Of a stretch of 14,378 nucleotides of DNA, positions 6,478 through 14,000 are shown in pieces. The stretch is from positions 35,957-50,334 of the forward strand of contig MGQK01000021.1 in assembly GCA_001797815.1 (NCBI GenBank). The letters are read 5' to 3'. Within the stretch, counting starts at the first letter, position 1. The number at the start of each line of letters is the position of its first letter. Origin of the DNA: Deltaproteobacteria bacterium RBG_13_61_14. Lineage in GTDB: Bacteria; RBG-13-61-14. The notes beneath the pieces are model-generated. The model worked only from the letters and a program-made list of their open reading frames with translations. It ran no database searches and was not told the DNA's origin. Both the position numbers and the translations under genes were made by a program.

Positions 6478-6507
6478 GGTTCGATTCCAGGCCCGTTTCT
6501 TCCACCA
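6478..6507 (+). other. tRNA 3'-end-like remnant
   Basis: GGTTCGATTCC (6478-6488) is a T-loop with its stem edges, and a CCACCA sequence ends at 6507. The spacing from T-stem to CCA is about 4-5 bases too long for a tRNA. No matching 5' acceptor strand, D-arm or anticodon arm is found upstream. It may be the remnant of a tRNA or an attachment-site fragment. Chance similarity cannot be excluded. Confidence 0.3.
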
Positions 6508-6673
6508 TTTTTATTTCCATCCCCAGCTTTCCGCGCGTCCCTCCCTCTCCCCAGCACCCGCGCCCGGGGAGAGCGCCTTGGCCCAGGAGATCGCCGCGGC
6601 TTGCCCGCGCCCCGATTCGGCGGTATAGTCGAATCCGAGGAGTCCCCATGCCGGAACCGGAGATCAAGGCTTC

Positions 6674-6690
6674 GGGGTCAGGTCCTGACA
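6674..6690 (+). repeat. REP-like motif GGGGTCAGGTCCTGACA
   Basis: It contains the palindrome GTCAGG-T-CCTGAC (6677-6689). The motif is close to the GGGGTCAGGTCTTGAC sequences I recall near REP-associated transposases. It is related to the motifs at 3091-3115 and 10392-10405. Confidence 0.45.
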
Positions 6691-6965
6691 ATTCACAATT
6701 TCTTCATTTCTTTCTGAACCTGCCTCCTGATCTTGTGTTCACGGTTTCAGTTTACGGTGCCTGGTTTGCGGTCCTTTTGCCCAGCTCTCGGCCAACTCCG
6801 AACCCCCAAACGTCAACTGCCTACCAACTACTGCCTGCTTTCCAATTCCGGGCAAGAGGTTTGGAGCTTTTAGAAGAGCCAGTCCAGTTGCGGCGTTGAC
6901 CAAGAGCGAGTATCATTTCTGTGATCTCTGTGTTTAAGTCTTATTGTCCGGGAAAGGATGACCTC

Positions 6966-8090
6966 ATGCGAGACGACTTTCAGTTCCTCCGCCGCCGCTT
7001 CCTGAAGAGCGCCGCCGGCCTCGCCGCCGCGGCGGTGGCGCCCGGATGCTTCCTCACCCAGCGCATCCCCGGCGAGCCGCTGAATTTTAAAAAGCGGTTT
7101 GAGTCCAGGGGCGCCGGGCCGGAGCCCCTGCCCCCGACCCGGGTCTATCCCGCCATGCCCGACACGGTGGTGGCGGTGCGAGGGGTGAAGGACGACCTGA
7201 TGGCCGCGGTGAGGGAGGCGGTGATCGTTGCCGGCGGGCTGGAGGAAATCCAGCCGGGGCAGACGGTGATGATCAAGCCCAACATGTGCGGCCCGGCCAT
7301 CGGCGGCCGTTACCCCGGTCGGATCACCACCCACCCCGAGGTGCTGCGCGCGGTCATCCGCCTGTGCAAAGAGCGCGGGGCGCGGATCATGGTCGGCGAC
7401 CGCTCCATGTTCGAAACCGAACTCGCCTTCCGCACCACCGGCTTCGCGCGCATTTGCAAAGAGGAGATGGTGGAGGGGCTGCCCTGGACGCGCTCGGAGT
7501 ATGAGTGGTTCAAGCCGGGCAAGCGGCACTGGTCGCGCGGGTTTAGGGTGGCCAAGGCGCTGATGGACGCGGACCACTTGATCAACCTGCCCCTGCTCAA
7601 GCACCACCGGGTTTACCGCGCGGACTTCACCTGCTGCCTGAAAGCGTTCGTGGGCGTGACCATGCCGCTCGACCGGTACATGGAAGGCCCGGACGCGCTC
7701 CATACCCTGAACATCTCGGAAAAGGTCGTTGAACTTAACCTGGTCAAGAAGCCGACGATCAACATCGTGGACGCGCTCAGCATCGTGGTGCGGGGCGGGC
7801 CGGACGCACTCAGCAAGGACACCCTCTGGGTGGACGCCAACCTGATCCTCGCGTCCAAGGACCGGGTGGCGTGCGACTCGGTGGCGCTGGCGACCCTGCG
7901 GCGCTTCGGGGAGGAAAAGGGCGTGAAGCTGCCCTACGTGGACAAGAAGGTGTGGGATCAGGCTCAGATTTATTACGGCGCGGAACTGGGCATCGGCCAG
8001 GCCGACCCGGCGCACATCAAAATCGAGGACGCAGAGGTGCCGAACTTCGATCAGATCCTGGGGGCGTGGCGGGAAGAAGGCAAAAAATAA
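6966..8090 (+). CDS. Tat-exported DUF362 protein, paralogue 1
   Basis: 374 residues from the ATG at 6966, which has AAGGA 7 bases upstream. The longer frame from a GTG at 6921 starts in a repeat with no ribosome-binding site. Residues 8-28 are a twin-arginine signal (RRRFLKSAAGLAAAAVAPGC). The Cys at 28 could be lipidated, but the preceding residues (APG) are not a canonical lipobox. The rest is a DUF362 domain, with blocks VMIKPNMCGP, THPEVLRAVIRL, MVGDRS, LINLPLLKHHRV, and TCCLKAFVGV with the paired Cys at 223-224. There is no ferredoxin CxxCxxC motif. DUF362 has no settled function. Tat export implies folding, perhaps with a cofactor, before export. It is first in a same-strand series with its paralogue and an ADC-like Tat protein. 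GC is high, with G/C-ending codons. Confidence 0.88.
   Translation: MRDDFQFLRRRFLKSAAGLAAAAVAPGCFLTQRIPGEPLNFKKRFESRGAGPEPLPPTRVYPAMPDTVVAVRGVKDDLMAAVREAVIVAGGLEEIQPGQTVMIKPNMCGPAIGGRYPGRITTHPEVLRAVIRLCKERGARIMVGDRSMFETELAFRTTGFARICKEEMVEGLPWTRSEYEWFKPGKRHWSRGFRVAKALMDADHLINLPLLKHHRVYRADFTCCLKAFVGVTMPLDRYMEGPDALHTLNISEKVVELNLVKKPTINIVDALSIVVRGGPDALSKDTLWVDANLILASKDRVACDSVALATLRRFGEEKGVKLPYVDKKVWDQAQIYYGAELGIGQADPAHIKIEDAEVPNFDQILGAWREEGKK
7989..8058 (+). repeat. 70-bp identity block shared by the two DUF362 genes (copy 1)
   Basis: This block near the 3' end of paralogue 1 is identical base for base to 9266-9335 in paralogue 2. It encodes GIGQADPAHIKIEDAEVPNF plus a few residues. Sequence on either side differs quickly, including at silent sites, which points to gene conversion or a recent recombination tract. 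Confidence 0.8.
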
Positions 8091-8170
8091 AAAAAAGCGA
8101 TAAGACCAATCCCGCATTAGGTGAAATCAAAGCAAACTGGGCATAGAAGAGAAAAGAAAGAAGGAACCGG

Positions 8171-8257
8171 ATGAAAAGTAAATCATGGCTGGTTGCATTG
8201 GGATTATTGCTGGCGGTGCCGAAAAAATTAGCAGATATCAAAGAAGGAAAAAGCTAA
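8171..8257 (+). CDS. 28-codon ORF with hydrophobic N-terminus, between the DUF362 genes
   Basis: The ATG at 8171 has AAGGA at 8161-8165, 5 bases upstream, and the stop is at 8255-8257. The peptide starts MKSKSWLVALGLLLAV, a signal-peptide- or membrane-type segment, followed by a basic, polar tail ending IKEGKS. It could be a small membrane protein. It could also be the truncated start of a deleted secreted-protein gene, since the signal-like start is followed by an abrupt stop. It ends 21 bp before the second DUF362 gene. I do not recognise a family. Confidence 0.35.
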   Translation: MKSKSWLVALGLLLAVPKKLADIKEGKS

Positions 8258-8278
8258 ATTATTAAGAGGAAGTATGAG

Positions 8279-9367
8279 ATGAAATCCGATCATGGCGTTA
8301 CCCGCCGCAATTTTCTTTTTAGCGCCGCGCTGAGCGCGGGAGCGATCACCGGTTCCTGCAGTTTTTCCCGATTTAAATTTATCAGCAATTCACTATCAAC
8401 CCTCCAGAACCCCGGCCCGGAGCCGCTCCCGCCCACCCGCGCATACCCGGAAATGGCGGCGGCCACAGTTGCCATCGTCGGCATCAAAGGGTCCATTGAG
8501 AACGCGGTGCGAGAGGCGGTGGCCGCTTCCGGTGGAATGGAGGATTTTGAGAAAGGGCAAAAGGTGATGATCAAGCCCAACGCCACCACTCCCTCCAAGT
8601 CCGTAACTACCAACCCGGAAGTGATCCGAGCGGTCATCAGGCTGGTAAAGGAACGAGGATGCCATGCGATGGTTGGAGACCGTTCGGCCTTTTCCGACCT
8701 GGAGGCCATGAAGACATGCGGATACGAGCAGGTCTGCCGGGAGGAGGGAGCGGAACTCTATCCCTGGATCAACAGCGACTACCTCCGCTTCTTCCCTAAG
8801 CAACGCTATTGGACCGACGGCTTCCGCTTCCCGAAAATCCTCACCGAGGTCGCCCACTGGATCAGCGTGCCCGTGCTCAAGAACCATCAGGTCACCGCCG
8901 CCGAGTTCACCTGCTGCCTCAAGGCCTTCGTCGGCGTCTGCCATCCCGAAGACCGCTTCCAAAAAGGCGACAACGCCCTCCACCAAAAAAACATCAGCGA
9001 AAAAATCGCTGAACTCAACCTCTGCTCCCGCCCCGCCCTCAACATCGTCGATGCCACCAACATTATGGTCCACGGCGGGCCGGGGGGGCTGGTCAAGCCG
9101 ATTTGGGTCCGCTCCGACCTGATCCTGGCCAGCCGGGACCGGGTGGCTTGCGATTCATTGGCTTTGGCGACCCTGAAGTTTTTCGGCGCCGAGAAAAACG
9201 TGGAACTGCCTTACGTGCAAAAAAGCGTTTGGGACCAGGTGCAGATCTACCGCGCCGCGGAGCTTGGCATCGGCCAGGCCGACCCGGCGCACATCAAAAT
9301 CGAGGACGCAGAGGTGCCGAACTTCGATCAGATCCAAGGGGCGTGGCGGGAAGAAAGTAATCAATAA
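8279..9367 (+). CDS. Tat-exported DUF362 protein, paralogue 2
   Basis: 362 residues. The ATG at 8279 has AGAGGAAG at 8265-8272. The twin-arginine signal is TRRNFLFSAALSAGAITGSC, with arginines at 9-10 and Cys 27 at the end of the hydrophobic stretch. The DUF362 domain has VMIKPNATTP, TNPEVIRAVIRL, MVGDRS, WISVPVLKNHQV and TCCLKAFVGV (Cys 212-213), as in the upstream paralogue. It lacks the ~12-residue insertion that paralogue 1 has around CGPAIGGRYPG. Codon choice in 8810-9060 favours C-ending codons, in contrast to the G-ending codons of paralogue 1, while the last 70 bp of homology are identical. The two genes therefore diverged and then exchanged their 3' ends. Enzymatic role unknown. Confidence 0.88.
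   Translation: MKSDHGVTRRNFLFSAALSAGAITGSCSFSRFKFISNSLSTLQNPGPEPLPPTRAYPEMAAATVAIVGIKGSIENAVREAVAASGGMEDFEKGQKVMIKPNATTPSKSVTTNPEVIRAVIRLVKERGCHAMVGDRSAFSDLEAMKTCGYEQVCREEGAELYPWINSDYLRFFPKQRYWTDGFRFPKILTEVAHWISVPVLKNHQVTAAEFTCCLKAFVGVCHPEDRFQKGDNALHQKNISEKIAELNLCSRPALNIVDATNIMVHGGPGGLVKPIWVRSDLILASRDRVACDSLALATLKFFGAEKNVELPYVQKSVWDQVQIYRAAELGIGQADPAHIKIEDAEVPNFDQIQGAWREESNQ
9266..9335 (+). repeat. 70-bp identity block shared by the two DUF362 genes (copy 2)
   Basis: Identical to 7989-8058, offset 1277 bp, in direct orientation within coding sequence. Recombination between the copies would delete one gene and leave a fused one. Confidence 0.8.
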
Positions 9368-9460
9368 CGGTGACATCTGGCGCGGCTCCTGGCCCCGCTC
9401 CGGCCGGGCGTTTCTGCCGGGGCCGTGAAGACGAGTCAGGAAGATTCCAGGAGGTATCCC

Positions 9461-10276
9461 ATGCACAGAAGAAAATTTCTTAAACACTCATTCGCCCTCG
9501 GGGCGGGTATCGGCGCCCTGCTTCCCCGGTCGTCCCTTGCCCAGCCGGCATCGGGCATGCAAAAACTGGCCCGACTGCTTTACCAGCGAAAAGTTTTCGG
9601 GTTGGTGCCGGTCGGCTCGAAGCAGGTGACCACCATTCGTCTGCGGCTGCCGGTGGCGCCTGACCGGCTGGAGTTGTACCGCTCTTTGCTGCCGCCGGAG
9701 CTGGAAATGCCCGCGGTGCCGCGAATCTATTTCTATGTGTCGGAGTTCAACGGCACCTACCCGGTCCGGATCGAGGGCGGATATCGGGAGGCGGCGGTCT
9801 GCCTGCGGGCGGGCTGCAAACGGGACTCCAAAACCGAACTCGAAAAAGGGGGGTGGTTTCCGCTGGAAATGCCGGTCAGCGCGAAATCTGCGCTCGACAG
9901 CGGCCTGATGATGGGCTACCCCAAATACATGGCTGAGATCTCGCTCCTGGCCGGAGACGGCGGCTACGACAGCGCGGTGCAGGTGGAAGGGCGGGATTTT
10001 TTCCGCATGCATTATGATCAGGCGGAGGTGGAGGTCACGGCCCTGGAAGAGGAGGAAATGACCGTGCCTTTTTATCTGGTCGTCGGCGGTTGGATCAATA
10101 TCATGCAGAATGAAGTCGTGGAGCAAAATTCGTTCACCTGCCGCCCCGGCATGATCAGCTTGAGCGTTAACTCCAAGGCCCGATGGACCGGACTGCTGGA
10201 CAGCCCTGAGCTGAAAGGCCCGGGGGTCCTGAAAATCATCACCGGCCGTTTCAATCTCACCCGCCGGTCCAGGTAA
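9461..10276 (+). CDS. Tat-exported acetoacetate-decarboxylase-like protein
   Basis: 271 residues from the ATG at 9461, which has AGGAGG 7 bases upstream. A GTG frame from 9425 would bury the twin-arginine signal and lacks a site. The signal HRRKFLKHSFALGAGIGALL ends near SLA-Q (about residue 28). The body resembles the acetoacetate decarboxylase (ADC) superfamily: a YREAAVCLRA strand, GGWFPLEMPVS, and MMGYPKYMAEI with Lys155 where ADC has its Schiff-base lysine. In classical ADC this lysine is followed by a second Lys that lowers its pKa. Here the next residue is Tyr, so the reaction is probably not acetoacetate decarboxylation. ADC enzymes are normally cytoplasmic, so the Tat signal is unusual. 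It follows the second DUF362 gene by 93 bp and probably belongs to the same functional cluster. Confidence 0.75.
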   Translation: MHRRKFLKHSFALGAGIGALLPRSSLAQPASGMQKLARLLYQRKVFGLVPVGSKQVTTIRLRLPVAPDRLELYRSLLPPELEMPAVPRIYFYVSEFNGTYPVRIEGGYREAAVCLRAGCKRDSKTELEKGGWFPLEMPVSAKSALDSGLMMGYPKYMAEISLLAGDGGYDSAVQVEGRDFFRMHYDQAEVEVTALEEEEMTVPFYLVVGGWINIMQNEVVEQNSFTCRPGMISLSVNSKARWTGLLDSPELKGPGVLKIITGRFNLTRRSR

Positions 10277-10465
10277 GTTCCTGAGGGTCTGTTCCCCAAA
10301 TCAAAAAAGAGCCGTAGACAATATCGAGCTCTGAAAGAGCGGCCTTCTTTGGCCCCCCTTTGGGGCTAAAAACAATTTGGGCAACAAGCCCTCAAGGCCT
10401 GACCCAATTGATACGTGGTGGAAAAAATGCGGATCAGTGGCACCTGAGTCCGGCCACTATTAAGA

Positions 10466-10483
10466 CCCCCTACGAGGGGTTTT
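10466..10483 (+). terminator. Weak intrinsic terminator
   Basis: CCCCT (10467-10471), an ACG loop and AGGGG (10475-10479) are followed directly by TTTT (10480-10483). The stem has only 5 bp and the T-tract is short. It would end transcripts of the Tat cluster 190 bp past the ADC-like gene. Confidence 0.35.
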
Positions 10484-10547
10484 CGACCCGCTGGGCGTGG
10501 CCCGGCAAGTCAAGCTGATGGCTTTGCTGCAACGACTCATCCAAGAG

Positions 10548-10585
10548 GATGAACGGAGTCATCCGCCGAGCTGACCCCGTTCATC
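10548..10585 (+). other. Long hairpin before the leader promoter
   Basis: GATGAACGGAGTCA (10548-10561) pairs with TGACCCCGTTCATC (10572-10585) with one mismatch in 14 and a 10-nt loop. No T-tract follows. It lies 33 bp upstream of the promoter at 10618 and may insulate it, or serve as an operator or recombination site. Confidence 0.5.
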
Positions 10586-10617
10586 TTCCAAACCAGAAAA
10601 TTCATCCCCTTGGACGA

Positions 10618-10646
10618 TTGACAGATCAGTTTATCCGGGATATATT
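10618..10646 (+). promoter_or_regulatory. Near-consensus sigma70-type promoter
   Basis: TTGACA (10618-10623) and TATATT (10641-10646) are separated by exactly 17 bp. This is the best promoter in the window. Initiation near 10653 gives a leader of about 270 nt before the GTG ORF at 10925 and about 440 nt before the large gene at 11096. Confidence 0.65.
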
Positions 10647-10703
10647 ACGCGCCACACTATGGACAGGCGGTGATCCCTGAGCCGACGGGAGAAGGAGCTT
10701 TAC

Positions 10704-10787
10704 ATGATTGCAAATGGAAATCAGGTAATAAGATCGGCGAAGGCGGTCCGGTTGCTTTTGGTGAAACGGGTGAAATTGGTTTTCTGA
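10704..10787 (+). CDS. 27-codon cationic ORF in the leader
   Basis: The ATG at 10704 has AAGGAG 7 bases upstream, as good a site as any gene here. It starts about 50 nt past the predicted transcription start. The peptide begins MIANGNQVIRSAKAVRLLLV and ends KRVKLVF. It has six Lys/Arg and no acidic residue, with hydrophobic residues spaced between the basic ones, so it could form a cationic amphipathic helix. The stop codon TGA (10785-10787) lies in the loop of the hairpin 10778-10794. It may be a leader peptide controlling the genes after it, a small toxin-like peptide, or chance. No family is recognised. Confidence 0.35.
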   Translation: MIANGNQVIRSAKAVRLLLVKRVKLVF

Positions 10788-10806
10788 CAAAACCGCCCCC
10801 ATCGCC
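10736..10806 (+). promoter_or_regulatory. Competing leader hairpins overlapping the small ORF
   Basis: A long stem forms from GGCGA (10736-10740) plus GGCGGT (10742-10747) with ACCGCC (10792-10797) plus TCGCC (10802-10806). A short stem, GGTTTT (10778-10783) with AAAACC (10789-10794), uses 10792-10794 as well, so the two compete at their junction. The short stem encloses the stop codon of the 27-codon ORF. The arrangement resembles a translation-coupled attenuator. It matches no riboswitch class that I can recall. No terminator T-run follows closely. Confidence 0.35.
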
Positions 10807-10924
10807 CAAAAGGAATAGACTTCGAACTGGCTCAAAATTGGGGGAGCAAGCTTGACCGGAAACACCGTGCAGGCTTTTAGTTTAGTTTTTCTAACGGAAT
10901 AATAAGAAAGAAGAGAGGGAAATC

Positions 10925-11035
10925 GTGAATTCGATAGGCAAAAAGGCGATCATTCCGGGGTTGATCTTCGCACTGATGCTGGCCCTGTTTTACCCACTGC
11001 GGGCGAGCGCTGGCGGGAAATACTCGGATCGTTAG
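10925..11035 (+). CDS. 36-codon ORF: signal peptide plus a short tail
   Basis: Start GTG at 10925 with AGAGGGA a few bases upstream; stop TAG at 11033. The peptide has a basic start (MNSIGKKAIIP), a hydrophobic core (GLIFALMLALFYPL) and a signal peptidase I site, RASA. Cleavage there would leave only GGKYSDR. It ends 60 bp before the large gene and probably shares its transcript. A good AGGAGG at 11035-11040 has no start codon at the right distance. The +1 frame from 11031 stays open to a TGA at 11097 that overlaps the next gene's ATG. The gene may therefore be frameshifted or decayed, or truly encode a tiny secreted peptide. Confidence 0.4.
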   Translation: MNSIGKKAIIPGLIFALMLALFYPLRASAGGKYSDR

Positions 11036-11095
11036 GAGGTTACCAGAAAGTTTTTCAAGACCACCGCAAAAGGTCGAAGAAAAGGAGAAGCCAAA

Positions 11096-14000
11096 ATGAG
11101 AAAGCTGGTTTATGCAGGCATTTGGGCGCTAGCAGGTTTGTTGGCGGCCCCCTGGACGGCATTATATGCCCAGACGATCTCGGTTCCCTACCAGTTCATT
11201 CTCCTTGAACCCGGGAACCCTGATCCGGTATCCACGCTGGGGCCGGGGAGGATGTTTATCCCCGACGCCTTCCCCTTCGAATACTCCGACAAATGCAGCT
11301 TTCCTGGATTTCAGCAGAAGCCCATCTGGGACTATGAGCTGGTCGGCTTCCCGGCCAGGGAGTTAGACCCGTATCAGATGTATGCTCAAAAATTTGTCTT
11401 TACCCTTGACGGTCAAGGTTACCTTCATTTTTATGTGCGGCCTGATTGCTTTATCGGGAGGCTCCCCTGTTTAAGCCCCGGCACCCATGCCATCCGGGGA
11501 ATGCGCGGGCCGGAATATATGGAAGAACAGTCGTGCCTCATTATCCATGATGATTACGGTTTCGAGATCGATAATGATTGTGACGGGTCGGCCGACTCGG
11601 ACGTTTTGATCTTCGAGCTGGCTCATGTTCTGGACACGCCCAGTTATTACCTGTTTAACGAGCACGAGCACGCGGGCGAATGGGAGGAGATGCCCAAGGC
11701 GGCCCGGGTCATGATGAACCTGTCGGAGGGCGGCGAAACCTGGGTGCATACCGGCCACTGGGGTTTCCATTATTATGAACAGATACTTGATGAGATGGGC
11801 CGGGGCTCGAGCAATGTCGTCATCGTGGGGACGGAGGACGGTAGTGCCACCGGAGGCGGCGGTATGATCAATTATCCCCATTATCCTTTTTCCGTCAACC
11901 CGGCCAAATACGGGTTCAACCGCTTTTCTTCGCGCCCCGGGCAGGTCTGCAACCCTTATTGCGATCTGGATGACACGAGTTGCCAGCGGTATTGCCCGGA
12001 TTACGGCCGATATTACTACGGCCACCGAGGGGCTTATTTCACCGACTTCAAGTGGATCTGGAGTCTTCCTTTCCATTTCGCCTATCGGGCGGATCTTTAC
12101 GAACGGAGTTCCGGCCACCCCTCCCTGTTCGTGCTGCCCCATCCTAACACCGGAGGGTCATACCTCGATGCATTTATCACCGATGACGGCAAGGTCAGAG
12201 AAATAGTGTCGCATACTCTCGACTATAGCGGCCCGGCCATGTACCGGGACGATTTCGACGCCGCCGAAATCAGCCGCTTAGAATTACCGACTTACTCCTC
12301 CCTGCTTAACCAGGGATATCAATATCCAATGACTTACGGCAACGACAGTCACGTCCTGGATAATGACTACTCTCAGCACCTCTACGTTTATGCGGACTCG
12401 AGCCCGGCGAGCGCTGACCGCCAGGGTTTTGTAGATTCTCTCGTCAACAGTGTCGGACAAGGGCGTTCCTTCCTCTCCTTCGGGGAAGTCATCCAGGTTA
12501 CGGTCAACGGGCAGGACGCGCTGGGCAGAAGGCTCAGCCTGCCGGCGGAAGGGAATGGAAACCAGATCACATTCATAATCTCCACGCAAATGAGGCCTCC
12601 CTGCTATTCACGGGCTCCCGGCGTGCTGGCCACGGTGAATGGAAACTCGGCGGCCAATCAAAGCCCGCAACCGGCCAATTATCAGGAAGCGCCGGTCTTC
12701 CTCGACTATACCCGTTGCGAATTCTCCCAGGAATACACGATCGCATTGAATGGGGATTCCTGGGTGATCTTCTCGGTGGATAATGCCTTCCAGGGCTTTT
12801 CCAGGGCAGATGTCTTGACCAATCCCATCTGGATCGATTACGAGGGCGACGGCAAGCTTGCGTTGATTCCGCGGCCGGAGATAAGCGCGGTAAGAATTTA
12901 TGCCGGAAGCGACTGCATCAAGGGCTGCGACCCGGCGGTGGACCGGCCGGTGCACCAGGGTGAAAACCTCACCCTCGAGTTCGACGCTTCGCCCGTCGAA
13001 GACCTGCAGGGGGTGCGGGCCTTTTTATCCTCGGATGGATTTATCAAGCCGGACGGGAAAGCCCGGGGCGAATTCGACTGTTCCGCGACGGTCCCGGGCG
13101 GGGGCCATTTCCAATGCACCAGCGGGGTCAACGGCGAACCCGCGCAGTTTCAGGGCCCGGAGAACGAGATCAAAATCACGGCCCTCAACAATTCGGGCTA
13201 TCGCGGCTGGCACTATGAGACCATCGCGATCGAACTCGCTGACACCGACGGCGACGGCGTCCTGGACTGGTACGAGGACCATTATGGACTGAACAACCCG
13301 GTGGTATGCCTGGACCTCCAGGACTGTGACGGGGACGGTTTGACCAACTTAGAGGAATTCTCGCTGGGCGATGATTCCCTTTACACCCTTCAGTACAACC
13401 GCCTGGCCTGGGGACTGGGCTGGACTGACCCGACCAGTTTGGACACTGACCAGGACGGCGTTACGGATTACGATGAGGCTAGGACCTCCAGCTGCCTTGA
13501 CCCGGTGGTGTTCGACACGGACAAGGACGGCCTCTGTGACGGCAACGTTACGATCACGGGCCCATACTTCCGTTATAATGACAATGAGAATACGCCGCTT
13601 ATCTATAAGTCGCTCTGGTTCTTGCCGGCCGGTACCGGCTGTATGGCGGGAGAGGACATGGACGCCGACGGGGTAACGGATAGAAGGGAAACGGATCCAT
13701 GCAATCCCGACACCGACGGCGACGGCATGACCGATGGATATGAGTTTTTCTTTAATTCCTGTCTCAATCCCATGAGGCGGGACGCGAGAGGAGACAGAGA
13801 CGGCGATGGTCTTACGAACCTGGAAGAATTCAAGCTGGAGACCGATCCGTGTAACCCAGACATGGATGGCGATGGCTTGAGCGACTTCCTGGAGGTGGTC
13901 TGGGGGTCGGACTTGAAAGTCGTGGATACCGACGATGACGGATTCAACGACGGCGAAGAGGTCAACGTTTACGGCACCCACCCGGCGATCAAGGACAGCG

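Larger units (their letters stand above)
6384..6965. other. Divergent intergenic region
   Basis: This stretch separates the minus-strand LVIVD pair from the plus-strand Tat cluster. It contains a tRNA-3'-end-like piece (6478-6507), an 8-bp hairpin CTCTCCCC/GGGGAGAG (6545-6552 with 6566-6573), a GGGGTCAGG motif (6674-6690), a short CTGCCTACCAACTACTGCC run near 6808-6840, and a TCTGTGATCTCTGTG run near 6918-6932. Open frames over it have no ribosome-binding sites and low-complexity composition, so I call no gene. No convincing plus-strand promoter for the DUF362 gene is visible. Confidence 0.65.
10277..10617. other. Intergenic region with several hairpins
   Basis: GCTCT/AGAGC (10328-10332 with 10336-10340) can compete with AGAGC at 10308-10312. 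GCCCC/GGGGC (10352-10356 with 10362-10366) follows. TCAAGGCCTGACCC at 10392-10405 is an inverted REP-like motif. One frame through about 10460-10567 reads protein-like (DPLRGVFDPLGVARQV and on) but is bounded by stops and has no start; it might be a gene remnant. I call no gene. Confidence 0.55.

Noticed and set aside
6235-6899. Several plus-strand ORFs of 90-160 codons
   Set aside because: No ribosome-binding sites, overlap with each other, Pro/Ser/Arg-rich composition, and they run across hairpins and repeat motifs.
6870-8117. 415-codon minus-strand ORF
   Set aside because: It is the shadow of the DUF362 gene in GC-rich DNA, with His- and Arg-rich, low-complexity sequence.
10420-10570. Transposase fragment
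   Set aside because: One frame reads protein-like for ~35 codons, but it is bounded by stops and I cannot match it to any transposase motif.
10653-10924. Cobalamin or other known riboswitch in the leader
   Set aside because: A GGTGAAA...CTGAC stretch looked suggestive, but the conserved cobalamin core words (such as GCCACTG) are missing, and no other class that I know fits.
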